A stretch of DNA of 64,000 bases from Solibacillus merdavium (lineage in GTDB: Bacteria > Bacillota > Bacilli > Bacillales_A > Planococcaceae), in the NCBI RefSeq assembly GCF_014836935.1, contig NZ_JACSPW010000002.1, positions 62,001 to 126,000 on the forward strand, in the 5' to 3' direction. This document shows, in pieces, positions 39,498 to 50,196 of the stretch. Position numbers and translations under genes: made by a program. Position 1 is the stretch's first letter; each line of letters opens with the position of its first letter. The notes below the pieces were generated by a model. The model was not told where the DNA came from, made no database searches, and was given only the letters and a program-made list of their open reading frames with translations.

Positions 39498-40240
39498 TTT
39501 GTCTGTTCCTCCAGGATGAGCTGCTCAATAACAGCCTGCATCGTATAGATTTTTGGTTGTACAATTGGTTTTACCCCATATTTAGCAAGGGCGGATGTTG
39601 TTACATGACCAATTGAGCCAAATTTAACATATTGCCAGTCCACATTCGGAACGATATGCTCAGCATAAATGTCAACTGCAGATGGACTGGCAAAAATAAC
39701 AATTGGTTCTTCGTGTTCAAGTATGCATTGCTCAAGCTCCTGTAAATAAGTTGTACAAGGACGTGTTTCGTAAACTGTCCATTCGTCTGCCCCTGTACCG
39801 TCATGAATTGTACTTTTCGCCATTGAACCACGTATAAATAATGCACGTTCTGTTGGCTCCATGACAAATTCCTTAACGAATACATCAGCACTGTAAATAG
39901 TCGGCATAAAGTGAATAGGATAGCCGTGCTGTTGTAAAAGTGCAGCTGTTTTCTCTCCGACAGCTGCGACTTTTATAGACGACGGAACCTTCATTCTATT
40001 ACGCTCACACTTATTTATAAAGCTTGCCACTGCATTCTGACTCGTAAAAATTAACCATTGATAAGAATCGAAATTATCCGCAAACATTTTATCTTCATCC
40101 GAAACTATTTCAGCCGTTTCGATTAATGGATAATTATATACTTCCCCACCGTGCTGCTCAATTAATTGCTGCACTGAACGTACAACCGCTGAACCTGTAA
40201 TAATTATTGTTTTTCCTGAAAGAGCATTACTCGGCATCAA
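39494..40240 (-). CDS. hemD: uroporphyrinogen-III synthase
   Basis: Cyclises hydroxymethylbilane to uroporphyrinogen III. The 248-residue protein has the loosely conserved two-domain HemD pattern ([66 protein letters not shown]). The frame begins inside hemC (14-base overlap): TTG at 40240 followed by ATG at 40237; the ATG is the likelier start. hemB follows with a 4-base overlap. Confidence 0.95.
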   Translation of the reverse strand: MMPSNALSGKTIIITGSAVVRSVQQLIEQHGGEVYNYPLIETAEIVSDEDKMFADNFDSYQWLIFTSQNAVASFINKCERNRMKVPSSIKVAAVGEKTAALLQQHGYPIHFMPTIYSADVFVKEFVMEPTERALFIRGSMAKSTIHDGTGADEWTVYETRPCTTYLQELEQCILEHEEPIVIFASPSAVDIYAEHIVPNVDWQYVKFGSIGHVTTSALAKYGVKPIVQPKIYTMQAVIEQLILEEQTK

Positions 40241-41159
40241 GCTCAGCCTTTACTTTTTGAATTAAATCAAAGGCGCCTTGCTCTGTTAATTTTGCGGCAA
40301 CTGCTTTGCCTAATTCATCAGCATTTGTTCCTGATAATGTCTCTTTATATGTCACAGAAGCATCCGGTGCAGCGACTAAACCTGTTAAAGTAAGTGTTTC
40401 TCCATCCGCTATTGCATAGCCAGCAATCGGAACTTGGCAACCGCCATCCATCGCCGCTAAAAATGAACGCTCAGCATGTGCTGTATTCCAAGTTGTTTTA
40501 TCTGTTAGTTTCGCTAATTGTTCAAGAAGCTCTTTATCATCAGCACGACACTCAATCCCTAAAGATCCCTGTGCAACAGCCGGTAGACAAATATCTGTAT
40601 CTAAATATTCAGTTACGACATCATTGCTCCAGCCAAGACGTTTTAAACCAGCTGCAGCCAAAATAATCGCATCAAAGCCTTCTGTTTTTAATTTGTTTAA
40701 GCGCGTGTCAACATTTCCACGAATCCATTTAATTTCAAGGTCCGGACGCACCTGTAATAACTGGGCGCTTCGTCGTAATGAGCTCGTCCCAACTACTGCT
40801 CCTTTTGGTAAATCTGCAAATTTCACATGACCATTTGATATAAAGGCATCACGCGCATCTTCACGTGGCGGGATACACCCAATAACAAGACCTTCCGGTA
40901 ATACTGCCGGCATATCCTTCATCGAGTGCACCGCAAAATCGATTTCCTTATCAAATAAAGCTTGTTCAATTTCCTTTACAAAAAGACCTTTACCCCCAAC
41001 TTTAGAAAGCTGAACATCTAAAATTCGGTCTCCCTTTGTAACAATCTCCTTTATCTCAAAATCAAAAGGAACGCCTGCAGCCTTTAATTCATTAATAAAC
41101 CATTTTGTCTGTGTTAATGCTAATTTACTTCTACGAGATCCTACAATAATTTTTCTCAA
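40227..41159 (-). CDS. hemC: hydroxymethylbilane synthase
   Basis: Polymerises four porphobilinogens into hydroxymethylbilane. The 310 residues start [17 protein letters not shown] and contain [26 protein letters not shown] and the dipyrromethane-cofactor cysteine in [13 protein letters not shown]. It follows hemX by 18 bases and overlaps hemD. Confidence 0.98.
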   Translation of the reverse strand: MRKIIVGSRRSKLALTQTKWFINELKAAGVPFDFEIKEIVTKGDRILDVQLSKVGGKGLFVKEIEQALFDKEIDFAVHSMKDMPAVLPEGLVIGCIPPREDARDAFISNGHVKFADLPKGAVVGTSSLRRSAQLLQVRPDLEIKWIRGNVDTRLNKLKTEGFDAIILAAAGLKRLGWSNDVVTEYLDTDICLPAVAQGSLGIECRADDKELLEQLAKLTDKTTWNTAHAERSFLAAMDGGCQVPIAGYAIADGETLTLTGLVAAPDASVTYKETLSGTNADELGKAVAAKLTEQGAFDLIQKVKAELDAE

Positions 41160-41177
41160 TATACTCCGACCTTTCTG

Positions 41178-42005
41178 TTAAACCCATAGATGGAAATTTG
41201 ATAATTTGCTGCCCAGAAAGAAATTTATGACGACGAGCAAAAATAAACCAACATGCACTTGTGCATATGTCGTCCCAACTAACCTACCTCTTTGATGCAG
41301 CAAGAAAATAATTAAGTAAATAACGGATACTATGAAAGAACCTAAAATTTTAACATCAAAAATAGAAACATTCTCTAATGTTAAAAATGCCCATTCCAAC
41401 CCTAAAATTAAACTTATAAGCAGCAATGGGATTCCGATTATTGTCGATAGATTAATCCATTTAACCATTTGTTGCAAACTTGGCAATCTTGCCCACAAAT
41501 TATTTAACTTTTTCCGCTTTAAGATTCGATATAAAATTAGATATAGTAGCGAAAAGACAAACGCAACAGAAAAAGCAGCGTAAGACATAATCGCAAAGCT
41601 AATATGGATCAATAACATTTCCGAAACTAAAGAATCTCCCACAATTTGAGCATTTGATTGAGGTGCAAATAAATGGATTGTCATGAATATAAAACTCAAC
41701 ACATTTATAAAAAATACCGGTAAGTCGACACGCGCAATACAATGCAGCACAATCGACAGCGTAGTTAAAAGCCACGCATAAAAGAATACACCCTCATACA
41801 AAGACAAAATGGGGAATCGCTTCGTTTCGAAAATAAACAATACTAAAAATAATATTTGCAATATCCATACAATCGAAACAAACCAAAAAGCAACGCGTCT
41901 GAGTTTTACATTTTTGTAAAGATAATCTGTAAAATACAGTACGATACAGAGCGCATAGAGAATAATCATAAGCTCATATAATCTTGTCATTACTAGTTCT
42001 GTCAT
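41178..42005 (-). CDS. hemX: HemX, CcsA-like heme-operon membrane protein
   Basis: A 275-residue membrane protein with about eight hydrophobic segments, of the cytochrome c assembly CcsA/HemX family (LLIHISFAIMSYAAFSVAFVFSLLYLIL; the His in LLIHIS is a candidate heme ligand). In B. subtilis HemX lowers HemA levels. The ATG at 42005 lies behind AGGAGAAGGG; the in-frame GTG at 42011 overlaps that site. A terminator-like hairpin separates it from hemA. Confidence 0.92.
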   Translation of the reverse strand: MTELVMTRLYELMIILYALCIVLYFTDYLYKNVKLRRVAFWFVSIVWILQILFLVLFIFETKRFPILSLYEGVFFYAWLLTTLSIVLHCIARVDLPVFFINVLSFIFMTIHLFAPQSNAQIVGDSLVSEMLLIHISFAIMSYAAFSVAFVFSLLYLILYRILKRKKLNNLWARLPSLQQMVKWINLSTIIGIPLLLISLILGLEWAFLTLENVSIFDVKILGSFIVSVIYLIIFLLHQRGRLVGTTYAQVHVGLFLLVVINFFLGSKLSNFHLWV

Positions 42006-42043
42006 ATGCACCCTTCTCCTATTTAAAACTGAAACACCTTACG

Positions 42044-42094
42044 AAAAAAGCGCTTTCGGTATCTATGATTTTACCATATAGATACGAAAACGCT
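42044..42094 (-). terminator. terminator-like hairpin inside the hem operon (hemA-hemX gap)
   Basis: On the minus strand AAGCGTTTTCGTATCTAT pairs with ATAGATACCGAAAGCGCTT around an ~10-base loop (two mismatches), directly followed by TTTTTTC. This is the form of an intrinsic terminator or attenuator, in a 130-base gap inside an otherwise tightly packed operon. Confidence 0.7.
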
Positions 42095-42140
42095 TATTGT
42101 TTTATTTGTTAAGGCTCAATGTCTAATGGCTATTGTTCAA

Positions 42141-43499
42141 TTAATAAGATAAACCCGGACTTAAGTTTGCTTCTTTAACTTTTTCATTGGATTTTGATTT
42201 AACTGCGTGTAGCTGCTGTACTTCTTGCTGCACTTCATCTTCAATTCCAAAAATTTGCTGGAATAGTGCAAGCTGGGCTTCTGCATCTTTCTCATTAGCA
42301 AGCTCCTTTGCCTGAAGAATAGGCGTTTTCAGCAACTGATTAATAATTGACTTCGTATGCTTATTAATAATTTTCCGCTCACGTTCCGTCAAGTTTGGCA
42401 TTTTATTTTCGATGCTCATCATAGTTTCTTCTTGAATGGATGACGCTTTTTTACGCAAGGCAGAAATAACCGGAACAACACCCAGTGTATTAAACCAATC
42501 TTTAAATTGAATGATTTCATCATGAATCATAGTCATAATTTCATTTGCCGCACGCTCACGCTCCGCCAAGTTCGCTTGTACAATTCCTTGTAAGTCATCA
42601 ATATCATATAGAAAAATATTCGGAACATCGCCAATACGCGGATCTAAATCTCGTGGCACTGCAATATCGACCATAAATAATGGGTCACCCTTACGGAATT
42701 TTGCAACGTCCTTCATTAAATCATAATCAATGACATAATCTGTTGCTCCAGTAGAACTGATTAAAATATCTGCTTCTAGAAGCGTACATTGTAATTCATT
42801 CATCGCTTTTGCTTTACCATCGAATTTTGATGCTAAATTTTGAGCTTTTTCAAATGTCCGATTAATAACCGTAACTTTCCCTACACCGTTGCCATAAAGA
42901 TTTTGAATTGCCAGTTCGCCCATCTTACCGGCACCTAATATTGCAACATGTTTATTTTGTAAAGAACCGAAAATTTTCTTAGCAAGTTCTACCGCTGCAT
43001 ATGAAACAGATACTGCATTTTCACCAATCGCTGTTTCATTATGGGCGCGTTTTGCAAATGTAACCGCTTGTTTAAATAACTGATTGTAAACGGTTCCAGT
43101 AGTACCTATTTCTTGACCCTGTAAAAAACTTTTCTTAACTTGTCCTAAAATTTGTGTTTCTCCCAACACCATTGAATCAATGCCCGCCGTTACACGGAAT
43201 AGGTGATTTAACGATTTATCCTCTTCATAAATGAATAAATGATCTTCGAATTGATCCATTGGGATGTTAAACCAGTTAGCCAAAAATTGTTTAATATAAT
43301 AGCGGCCAGTGTGCAATTGATCAACAACCGCATAAATTTCCGTACGGTTACAAGTAGAGATAATTACGTTTTCTAATATGCTTTTTTGCTTTTGTAGCGC
43401 TTCCATAGCATTCGGAAGATCCGATTCGATAAACGATAACTTTTCACGAATTTCTACTGGCGCTGTTTTATAATTCAAGCCTACTACTAATGTATGCAT
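42141..43499 (-). CDS. hemA: glutamyl-tRNA reductase
   Basis: Reduces glutamyl-tRNA to glutamate-1-semialdehyde, the first committed step of C5 heme synthesis. The 452 residues have the catalytic Cys50 in [12 protein letters not shown], the [13 protein letters not shown] segment, the NADPH-binding [13 protein letters not shown] and the C-terminal dimerisation helices. First gene of hemAXCDBL; a PerR-like box lies 200 bases upstream. Confidence 0.98.
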   Translation of the reverse strand: MHTLVVGLNYKTAPVEIREKLSFIESDLPNAMEALQKQKSILENVIISTCNRTEIYAVVDQLHTGRYYIKQFLANWFNIPMDQFEDHLFIYEEDKSLNHLFRVTAGIDSMVLGETQILGQVKKSFLQGQEIGTTGTVYNQLFKQAVTFAKRAHNETAIGENAVSVSYAAVELAKKIFGSLQNKHVAILGAGKMGELAIQNLYGNGVGKVTVINRTFEKAQNLASKFDGKAKAMNELQCTLLEADILISSTGATDYVIDYDLMKDVAKFRKGDPLFMVDIAVPRDLDPRIGDVPNIFLYDIDDLQGIVQANLAERERAANEIMTMIHDEIIQFKDWFNTLGVVPVISALRKKASSIQEETMMSIENKMPNLTERERKIINKHTKSIINQLLKTPILQAKELANEKDAEAQLALFQQIFGIEDEVQQEVQQLHAVKSKSNEKVKEANLSPGLSY

Positions 43500-43698
43500 G
43501 AACCTCTACACCTCACACGTTCTAATTCATAGATTATATTGTAACATAAAGTTAGCATGACTCACGTTTAGTTTGTGAACATGCTATGAAAGTATTTGCA
43601 AAATATGATAAGTCAAATCCTCTTTTCCGATTTTTTGCGGTAAGAGTTGAAAAATTTTTTTACTACGATGATATATACCCTAAATTCAAAAATTTAAA

Positions 43699-43713
43699 TT
43701 AGAATTATTCTAA
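43699..43713 (-). promoter_or_regulatory. PerR/Fur-family box upstream of hemA
   Basis: TTAGAATTATTCTAA is a perfect 7-1-7 palindrome that differs from the PerR consensus TTATAATNATTATAA at one symmetric base pair. On the minus strand it overlaps candidate -10 elements (TAGAAT, TCTAAT) with TTGTCG or TTGTTA as -35. B. subtilis hemA is a known PerR target, which supports the reading. Confidence 0.7.
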
Positions 43714-43757
43714 TGTAAGTTTAACAAAGTTCGACAATGATTTCAATGATACAAACT

Positions 43758-43794
43758 AAAAAAGAAGCTCACTTTTGTAATGAGCTTCTTTTTT
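43758..43794 (-). terminator. intrinsic terminator after the surface-protein operon
   Basis: AAAAAAGAAGCTCA and TGAGCTTCTTTTTT form a 14-bp stem around a 9-base loop immediately beyond the VWA gene stop. Confidence 0.9.
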
Positions 43795-43795
43795 G

Positions 43796-46753
43796 TCACA
43801 TATTATGAATTTTTGTTGCAATTACATTCCCTGATTCATCAAGAGCTTGGAATTCAACTTCTACGTATAAATCAAATTCAGGGAATTCGTACAATTGCGG
43901 TCGATGCATAAAGCGAGATGAACCACGTTCAGGTAAATCATAACGCACATCTCCACTTGGCGAAATAAATACGACACGCACCGCTTTTACATTTTCACAG
44001 CCTGTATTTACATCAGCAAGAATTGTCACACGTTCTTCTATTCTTACATCTGTACGATTAAAGATTGTGTCCCCTACTAAACAACTATTGTTCATAGTAG
44101 GCGTTTTACATAAAATCGTAGTAATAATCGACTGTAACGAACCATGTAAATTTTCTATTGTTGAGATATTTTGATACGTACCTTTTGTTTCAGATGAAAT
44201 ATCTTTCAGTAATTTTTCATTCACAGTTGTATACGAACCAACCGAAACAGTATGAATTGCAATGCCTTTCTCTTTTGCCATTCGGATGACCTCATCTAAA
44301 CCATTACTGTTCGAATAGCCATCTGTAACTAATACAATCGCTTTATTTGTATATTGATTTGTAGTGAAATTATTCACTGCCGTTTTTAATGCTGCTACAA
44401 TATTCGTCGAACGATTTTCATTTTTATAGCTCAATAAACTATCGATACTTGAAACGATTGCTGCAGTATCTGTTGCTTCATGGTTTGAACGATTGCTGAA
44501 TCGATACACATGACTCGGCTTAGCTCCAATTTGCTTCACTGTCTGCTTCACTTTATCTGCCGTATAGTTTTTCGCATCTCGTACTTTCATCGAACCTGAA
44601 TGATCGACAACAAACATCACTTCAGATTCAATGGCACAAAGATTATTTTCAAAGCGGGGATTTGAAAATACAGATTGTGTAACTGTTGTATTTTTTAATC
44701 CTTGGAAAATTTTATCATAACGTGGATCCAAGTCAATTAAGCGTGCTTTCACCTGAGAATTGCCATATAGGATATCATCAAAGTATACAACTGCAGAGCC
44801 ACGGCTACCCGTGTTATTATTGTAGTCCTTTGTATTCGTATCAAATGATACAACACGTGTTTTTCCATTGAACGTTACTTCTACCGTCCCTTTGTAATCA
44901 GTAATAATAACACCGCTTGGCGCCACTAAATTAACAATTACTTTCGTATACCGATCCATACCTTCCGGACGCTGCTGCAATTCTTTTCCTGCTTGTAAGA
45001 CCGCAATTTTTGATACAGCACCTTCCAGCTTCCCGATTAAATCCGCATAATCTTTACGCAGTAAATTTTTATCAATTTGTCCTAAACGATCATACATTGC
45101 TTTTATTACTTCAACTGATTCTTCATGTGCCAATGTAATTTGATCTGCAATCGGCAAAAACTTGCCTGTTAAATAAATAATTACAGCATGTAACATAGAA
45201 TTGAAAGGAACCGTATCTTCTTCACTCATGACGCCCTGAAGATCATATGTTGCTCGCCCTTCATTGTTTACTGTGTACATTACTTTAGCACTTCCTAAAC
45301 CGCCCCATGAAGATTCATCTTTTGGACCTTCAATCATATAGTCTAAAATTTGCTCAAATAACCAAACAGAAATAATTTGACCCTCTAATTTCAAGTCGGC
45401 ATTTCCGTATTGAATGTCCTTTGAAGTGACTTGACCTTGTGTTAATTTACCATCCGAAGTAGTATACGATTCCCATTTAGATCCCGTCATAACTTTCATA
45501 TCTTCATCATAATTGGAAATTGTAATAATTCCATTTGTTGTAAACGGCACAGTAGTAGTCTCAACTACACCTTGTGGTAAAGCCGGTAATGGTCTCACTC
45601 CTGGATCAACAGTCCCGCCATTCCATTCTGTCTGTTCTGGATCAAATACTTCATACGTAATACGAAGTTCTGCTTTTGGTACATATCGCATTGCCACTTC
45701 GATCACTTGATTTTTATATGTGTGATATTTCTCCGTTGGGTTGACCATTTCAAAGCGAATCGTATCGACTACTGACTTTGTTAGTGCAGGTGCCGTCACG
45801 TATACGTTAAGTTGTGGTCCATCTGTATATACTACTGTCGATTGCCCACTTGTACTCGCATTCGTTTCCGATACTTTCGCCCCCGCTACAGAAGTAACTT
45901 TAAAGGCAAGAGATTCATCAAATGATATGTCATTGCCATAACTATCACGTAAATTAATTGTAACTAAAGAGGAATCGAGGCCATTGGCAGTTAGTTCTTC
46001 CTTTGCTACTTTAATGTCTTTTACAGCTTTGTATATATCTGGTCTAGTTGTTTTATCATCCGGGTTTTTCCCTGGCTTGGTCGGAATTGCAACCGTTCCA
46101 TCTTTACTTTCAACAAAGTTTGTTGGTAATGTTATTTTATTATTGTCCTTACCAGTAGGAGCACTTGATAATCCTTCAATCGCCATTTTCCCTTGTTGAT
46201 TAATGCGATACATAAATACAGCCATATCACCACGGTTAATATTGCGGGTCGGCTTATAGTCCTCAAATGTTCGCTTGCCTGATGTACCCGTAGTGATTTC
46301 ATTCATATATAAATATTGAACTGCTTGTACTTCCGATAAATCCAAACCATTCACCGCCGCATATAAGCGAGCAAAATGACCTCTGGAAATATTTGCATTA
46401 CGCTTTGCTGGATTGTCCGCTCCATATAGCGGTATATTTAAATCCTTGTAATATTCATACAACATATCCTTATTATTCGTATTAAAGTGATAGTTACTAT
46501 CTAACTTCGCCAAAAATTGAAGCATTTGCCATTCCATAACTAGAGTGCCTGATTGGAATTTGTTCCCGCCATATAATTGCATATAATCTTTGTCTACTGC
46601 CCATTTAGCTGCTTTATATTTCGAATTAGATTTGGTAATATCCGAAATTTGCTTATTTGCTGCTTCCACCTCTATTGGACCAAAGGGAAAAGCTAAAGAG
46701 AGAACTAGAAGACAAGATAGCAGCATTGCCATTAGTTTCTTCATTTTATTCAT
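43796..46753 (-). CDS. SLH and von Willebrand factor A domain surface protein
   Basis: A 985-residue exported protein: signal peptide (about 1-32, LMAMLLSCLLVLSLAFPFG), SLH-like repeats for anchoring to secondary cell-wall polymer (about 40-190, with NISRGHFARLYAAVNG and NINRGDMAVFMYRI), beta-rich Ig-like regions (about 240-360), and a VWA domain (about 710-880) with an intact MIDAS: DHSGS, RSTN and VTDGYS. The VWA fold binds metal-dependent ligands, so adhesion or matrix assembly is plausible. It is the last of three consecutive exported-protein genes. No exact function can be assigned. Confidence 0.85.
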   Translation of the reverse strand: MNKMKKLMAMLLSCLLVLSLAFPFGPIEVEAANKQISDITKSNSKYKAAKWAVDKDYMQLYGGNKFQSGTLVMEWQMLQFLAKLDSNYHFNTNNKDMLYEYYKDLNIPLYGADNPAKRNANISRGHFARLYAAVNGLDLSEVQAVQYLYMNEITTGTSGKRTFEDYKPTRNINRGDMAVFMYRINQQGKMAIEGLSSAPTGKDNNKITLPTNFVESKDGTVAIPTKPGKNPDDKTTRPDIYKAVKDIKVAKEELTANGLDSSLVTINLRDSYGNDISFDESLAFKVTSVAGAKVSETNASTSGQSTVVYTDGPQLNVYVTAPALTKSVVDTIRFEMVNPTEKYHTYKNQVIEVAMRYVPKAELRITYEVFDPEQTEWNGGTVDPGVRPLPALPQGVVETTTVPFTTNGIITISNYDEDMKVMTGSKWESYTTSDGKLTQGQVTSKDIQYGNADLKLEGQIISVWLFEQILDYMIEGPKDESSWGGLGSAKVMYTVNNEGRATYDLQGVMSEEDTVPFNSMLHAVIIYLTGKFLPIADQITLAHEESVEVIKAMYDRLGQIDKNLLRKDYADLIGKLEGAVSKIAVLQAGKELQQRPEGMDRYTKVIVNLVAPSGVIITDYKGTVEVTFNGKTRVVSFDTNTKDYNNNTGSRGSAVVYFDDILYGNSQVKARLIDLDPRYDKIFQGLKNTTVTQSVFSNPRFENNLCAIESEVMFVVDHSGSMKVRDAKNYTADKVKQTVKQIGAKPSHVYRFSNRSNHEATDTAAIVSSIDSLLSYKNENRSTNIVAALKTAVNNFTTNQYTNKAIVLVTDGYSNSNGLDEVIRMAKEKGIAIHTVSVGSYTTVNEKLLKDISSETKGTYQNISTIENLHGSLQSIITTILCKTPTMNNSCLVGDTIFNRTDVRIEERVTILADVNTGCENVKAVRVVFISPSGDVRYDLPERGSSRFMHRPQLYEFPEFDLYVEVEFQALDESGNVIATKIHNM

Positions 46754-46765
46754 TTTTGCAACTCC

Positions 46766-48229
46766 TTAGTTAAAAAACAGAATATTGTCACGGTAGTTTT
46801 CTTTTAAATCCGTTTCTAAATAGCGTAAAAATCGTTCAATAATCGCTGAAGATTGTGCGCGTGTTAACGTACCTTTGGGATTGAAATAACCGTCGCTGCC
46901 GGACATTAATCCTAACTGTGTCGCTACATAAATTGCATCCCGTGCATAATCGGTAATTCTATAATCATCTTTATAGTCTGTTGTATAGCCTGGATCTGGT
47001 GCTTTTCCTTCTAAACCTAGGGCACGGACTAAAATTGTCGCTGCCTGCTGACGTGTTAAAAAGCCGTCAGGGTCAAAAGTATTCGGATTGGTTCCTTTAA
47101 TAACACCCTTGTTTACTGCTGCACCTAAATAATTGTAGTCTTTCGCTGTACGCTTTACATCTTTAAAAATTGTTGGTTGTGAAGAAGTACGGCGATTGTT
47201 ATTTTCTTCTAATACACGCAGGTCTATTGCTTTACCAATTGCAACGGCAAAGTCAAAACGTTGCACTGGTGTATTCGGAGAAAAGAAATTTGATTGGTCA
47301 TCCAAAATGCCAAGTGAATATAATTTCTCAATTTGCTCACGAGCCCAGTTTGTTGATAAGTCACGGAACTTTGGAATTTTCAGCATTTCGAGCTTTGGCA
47401 TATAGTCAATATTACTAGCAACTTTTCCTCTGCCTGCCGGTAAATCGTATTCATATTCAGATAATGAATCTGCCGAACTTACTGTTTTATAGTTTCCATT
47501 GAAACTGGATAAAGTAGCGTCACTTTGATTGAATTCCAAAGTACGTGATTTAGCAGTTGAAACTTTATTTTTCACTGTCCCAATTGATCCATCTTCATAA
47601 ACAATTTCAAAATCGGTAATTTGGGTTTCAGTTGCACCCCAGAAGTTTTCGTAACCTTCATTTCGACTGTTTGCCTCTACTGTAATTATTTTCGTCACTG
47701 CATCTCTTCCCCGACCTGTCGATTCGGTATACGTTTTACGGGCAATCGCTTCTCCAGAATAATAATCCGATGCCGGACGCTTGTCTGTAATGGTACTTTT
47801 AGAGAGCTGGTAATCCGCCAATGTAAATGTGCGGTCTCCAATTGTAATTTTTTCTGTAAATTTTGTTACGCTACCAGTCGCTGAACTTTGACCAACTTGA
47901 TCATAGTTTGTTACATCATATGTATACGTAAAGTTTCTAGTTAATTTTTCTCCACTTGGTCCTGTTAACGTAAATTTATATGTTTCGGTTAACTTACCTT
48001 GACGCTCTGTCTTGTTTACTGAAACGTTTTTATTAGTTCCCGTAAATTTAATCGGTTTCCCCGTTAAAAAGAAATATTCTTCGTATTCATACTCATTTTT
48101 AACTCCACCTGTTATATCAATTGACTGCGCTGAACTAGTCGATGGGTGGATAAGTAGTACTATAATTAAAAACGAACATGCCGCTACGAAGTTTAAACTA
48201 AGCTTTTTCCCCACTAAAATGTCCCTCAT
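46766..48229 (-). CDS. secreted protein with three C-terminal SLH domains
   Basis: About 487 residues: signal peptide (NFVAACSFLIIVLLIHPSTSSA), an unrecognised beta-rich N-terminal half with Thr/Ser/Asn-rich sequence, and three SLH domains (about residues 290-480: FRDLSTNWAREQIEKLYSLGI, FKDVKRTAKDYNYLGAAVNKG, ITDYARDAIYVATQLGL with TRAQ motifs). These anchor it to the cell wall. The frame extends upstream to 48280; ATG at 48229 or GTG at 48214 (behind GAGGGAC) give a cleaner signal peptide. It lies 12 bases before the VWA gene. Confidence 0.82.
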   Translation of the reverse strand: MRDILVGKKLSLNFVAACSFLIIVLLIHPSTSSAQSIDITGGVKNEYEYEEYFFLTGKPIKFTGTNKNVSVNKTERQGKLTETYKFTLTGPSGEKLTRNFTYTYDVTNYDQVGQSSATGSVTKFTEKITIGDRTFTLADYQLSKSTITDKRPASDYYSGEAIARKTYTESTGRGRDAVTKIITVEANSRNEGYENFWGATETQITDFEIVYEDGSIGTVKNKVSTAKSRTLEFNQSDATLSSFNGNYKTVSSADSLSEYEYDLPAGRGKVASNIDYMPKLEMLKIPKFRDLSTNWAREQIEKLYSLGILDDQSNFFSPNTPVQRFDFAVAIGKAIDLRVLEENNNRRTSSQPTIFKDVKRTAKDYNYLGAAVNKGVIKGTNPNTFDPDGFLTRQQAATILVRALGLEGKAPDPGYTTDYKDDYRITDYARDAIYVATQLGLMSGSDGYFNPKGTLTRAQSSAIIERFLRYLETDLKENYRDNILFFN

Positions 48230-48294
48230 TTCCTCATATTTTCCTTTAAAGTTGTATTGGCATGTGAGAAATCCCCTCACATGCCATTAAACTT

Positions 48295-49989
48295 TTAGTT
48301 TACTAGTAGTACATATACATCGGATGTGGAACGTGCAATTGCAGTTACATGACTCCCTTTATAAATCTCCTCAATATCAACCACTTTTCCATCTTTAACT
48401 ATCATTGCTTTTGATAAGTCTAATGTAAGTGAACCGTATCGGAAGTTCCAGTGTCCATCGTTCCCCCACTGGCTGCTATTATTTAATGAAATCTTTTTCG
48501 TGTTGAAATTCACAGAGCTTACTCGTCCTGTCAAAGTTAGCGTAGCCAACCTTTCGTTTGGAACAAAGTGAATTCCTTGAATATGTCCATCATTTACATA
48601 GAAGTATCCGTAATACGGATTTGGCGAATTTGTATAATTATCGTATAAATCTAAATCCAATTCAGGAATTACTTTAAATTGCTTTGTACCGTCCAGTTCA
48701 GAAGCAATTGTAGAATTACTGTATCCAAATTGGGAAATACGGTTATCCGAATTCCAGAAATGATTGTCAAAACGCTGCAAGTCAGATAAGTCGACTTCGT
48801 ATGCATCTAAATCTGCTACATCAATTCGGCCAAAGTAAAGTTGGTATTTTGATAAATTCGGTGCTAAAAACGCATCATTTGTTATATTCACAACATGTGC
48901 ATAGTCATTTTTTGCACCGCCATCCGTTAATACAAAGGCTGTTGTAGAAATTGGTTTCTGTGCTAAATCCAATGCAATTAATCCTTCAGGTTCTACTAAT
49001 CGTCCGTTACGTATTAAAATTGAACCGTTATGGTAATTTAATTTCTGTGAATTTTTTAGCTCCAGCATATTTACACCAATATTTACACTTTTAATTGGTT
49101 GATAGAATGTACGTTCATTTTTAGCTAATACAATAATTTTATCGATAACCTCTTTATTGAATTGGGCTTTTGTCACAAAATAAATATCGCTGTTGCTGTA
49201 GTTTTTTAATTGATTTTTTGATATTTTTTTGTTTCCTGCATAAATGGTTGTATTATTTGTAAAGTTGAATGTAGCCTTTGTTTTTATGCTTCCAGTTCCG
49301 AATCGCCAATCCAATAAAGTATGGGCATTTTTTACATTTAGCGTATTTTTATTGGTATTAACCGCATTTAAATTCGCTTTATATAAATCTGCAACCGTAT
49401 TGGCTGTGCTCATAATATTAATCTCGGCAATGCGTGATGTATTGGCTGTAGCAAATTTCAAACGTACACGGTCCCCTACGTAAAGGTTACTAATATCTAC
49501 AAAAGATTTTCCCTTAAACACTTCTGTATTATTAGTAACGGTATATGTTTTCGTGGATGACCCATCTACCTTTACTCGCATTTGTAAACCGTTTGGATCA
49601 ATTTGTGTTACAACACCTGAAATTTGTTTACTGTTTTCAACAATCGAACCGTCGCCGTCATTTGTAGAACCGCGTAATTCAGAAATCTTACCTGATTTTA
49701 GTTTAATAGTGACACTCATACCTGCTTTAAAACCATCTATATTTGTCAGCGTATTATTAATATAGAATTTCCCTGTGTTTGAAAAGTTAAATGTTGCTGT
49801 TTTTCCAGAACTATTTTTCAAAGTAACACTTTTTAATGTACGCGTTACCGTTCCGTTCTTATCTTCAGTTTCATCATAATTCGCTTTCATAAAGGTATAT
49901 GTAGTAGATGCTTCAGCTTGTTGACCTATCGGTAGAATTGCTAAAGCAAGTGTAATTGCTGTCAGCAGTGTTACTATTTTTTTAAGCAA
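48295..49989 (-). CDS. secreted beta-rich protein of unknown function
   Basis: A 564-residue exported protein: signal peptide (LKKIVTLLTAITLALAILPIGQQAEA), then repeated small beta modules of the form 'x-G-V-V-T-x-I-D...V-x-V-D-G-S-x-T-K-T-Y-T-V' and later GRVSSVNFNTKKISLN, each ending with short phrases such as LYVGDRVRLKF or IYKGSHVTAIA. The modules resemble OB-like DUF5666-type repeats. It has no SLH domain. It is the first gene of the three-gene surface operon; start TTG at 49989 follows GAGGAGGCG. Function unknown. Confidence 0.78.
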   Translation of the reverse strand: MLKKIVTLLTAITLALAILPIGQQAEASTTYTFMKANYDETEDKNGTVTRTLKSVTLKNSSGKTATFNFSNTGKFYINNTLTNIDGFKAGMSVTIKLKSGKISELRGSTNDGDGSIVENSKQISGVVTQIDPNGLQMRVKVDGSSTKTYTVTNNTEVFKGKSFVDISNLYVGDRVRLKFATANTSRIAEINIMSTANTVADLYKANLNAVNTNKNTLNVKNAHTLLDWRFGTGSIKTKATFNFTNNTTIYAGNKKISKNQLKNYSNSDIYFVTKAQFNKEVIDKIIVLAKNERTFYQPIKSVNIGVNMLELKNSQKLNYHNGSILIRNGRLVEPEGLIALDLAQKPISTTAFVLTDGGAKNDYAHVVNITNDAFLAPNLSKYQLYFGRIDVADLDAYEVDLSDLQRFDNHFWNSDNRISQFGYSNSTIASELDGTKQFKVIPELDLDLYDNYTNSPNPYYGYFYVNDGHIQGIHFVPNERLATLTLTGRVSSVNFNTKKISLNNSSQWGNDGHWNFRYGSLTLDLSKAMIVKDGKVVDIEEIYKGSHVTAIARSTSDVYVLLVN

Positions 49990-50196
49990 TTATTTCGCCT
50001 CCTCATTCATTACTTCTCATTATTTTTATTTCAAAATGGCTTTATGTAACCTTATTTCTTAAAATTCATAATTAAAACTCTTTATCTTATTTATAAAGTC
50101 TAGAGCTCAATGTTTGTACAAATTTACAAATAATGTTACATCACCTAATTTAGTTTACCAAATTACCCAGGCAATAGCATCGAAAGTCTTTATAAA

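Noticed and set aside
43796-49989. Genomic island with integrase-mediated insertion
   Set aside because: No integrase, att-like direct repeats, tRNA or clear base-composition shift at either boundary; simple lineage-specific gene content is sufficient.
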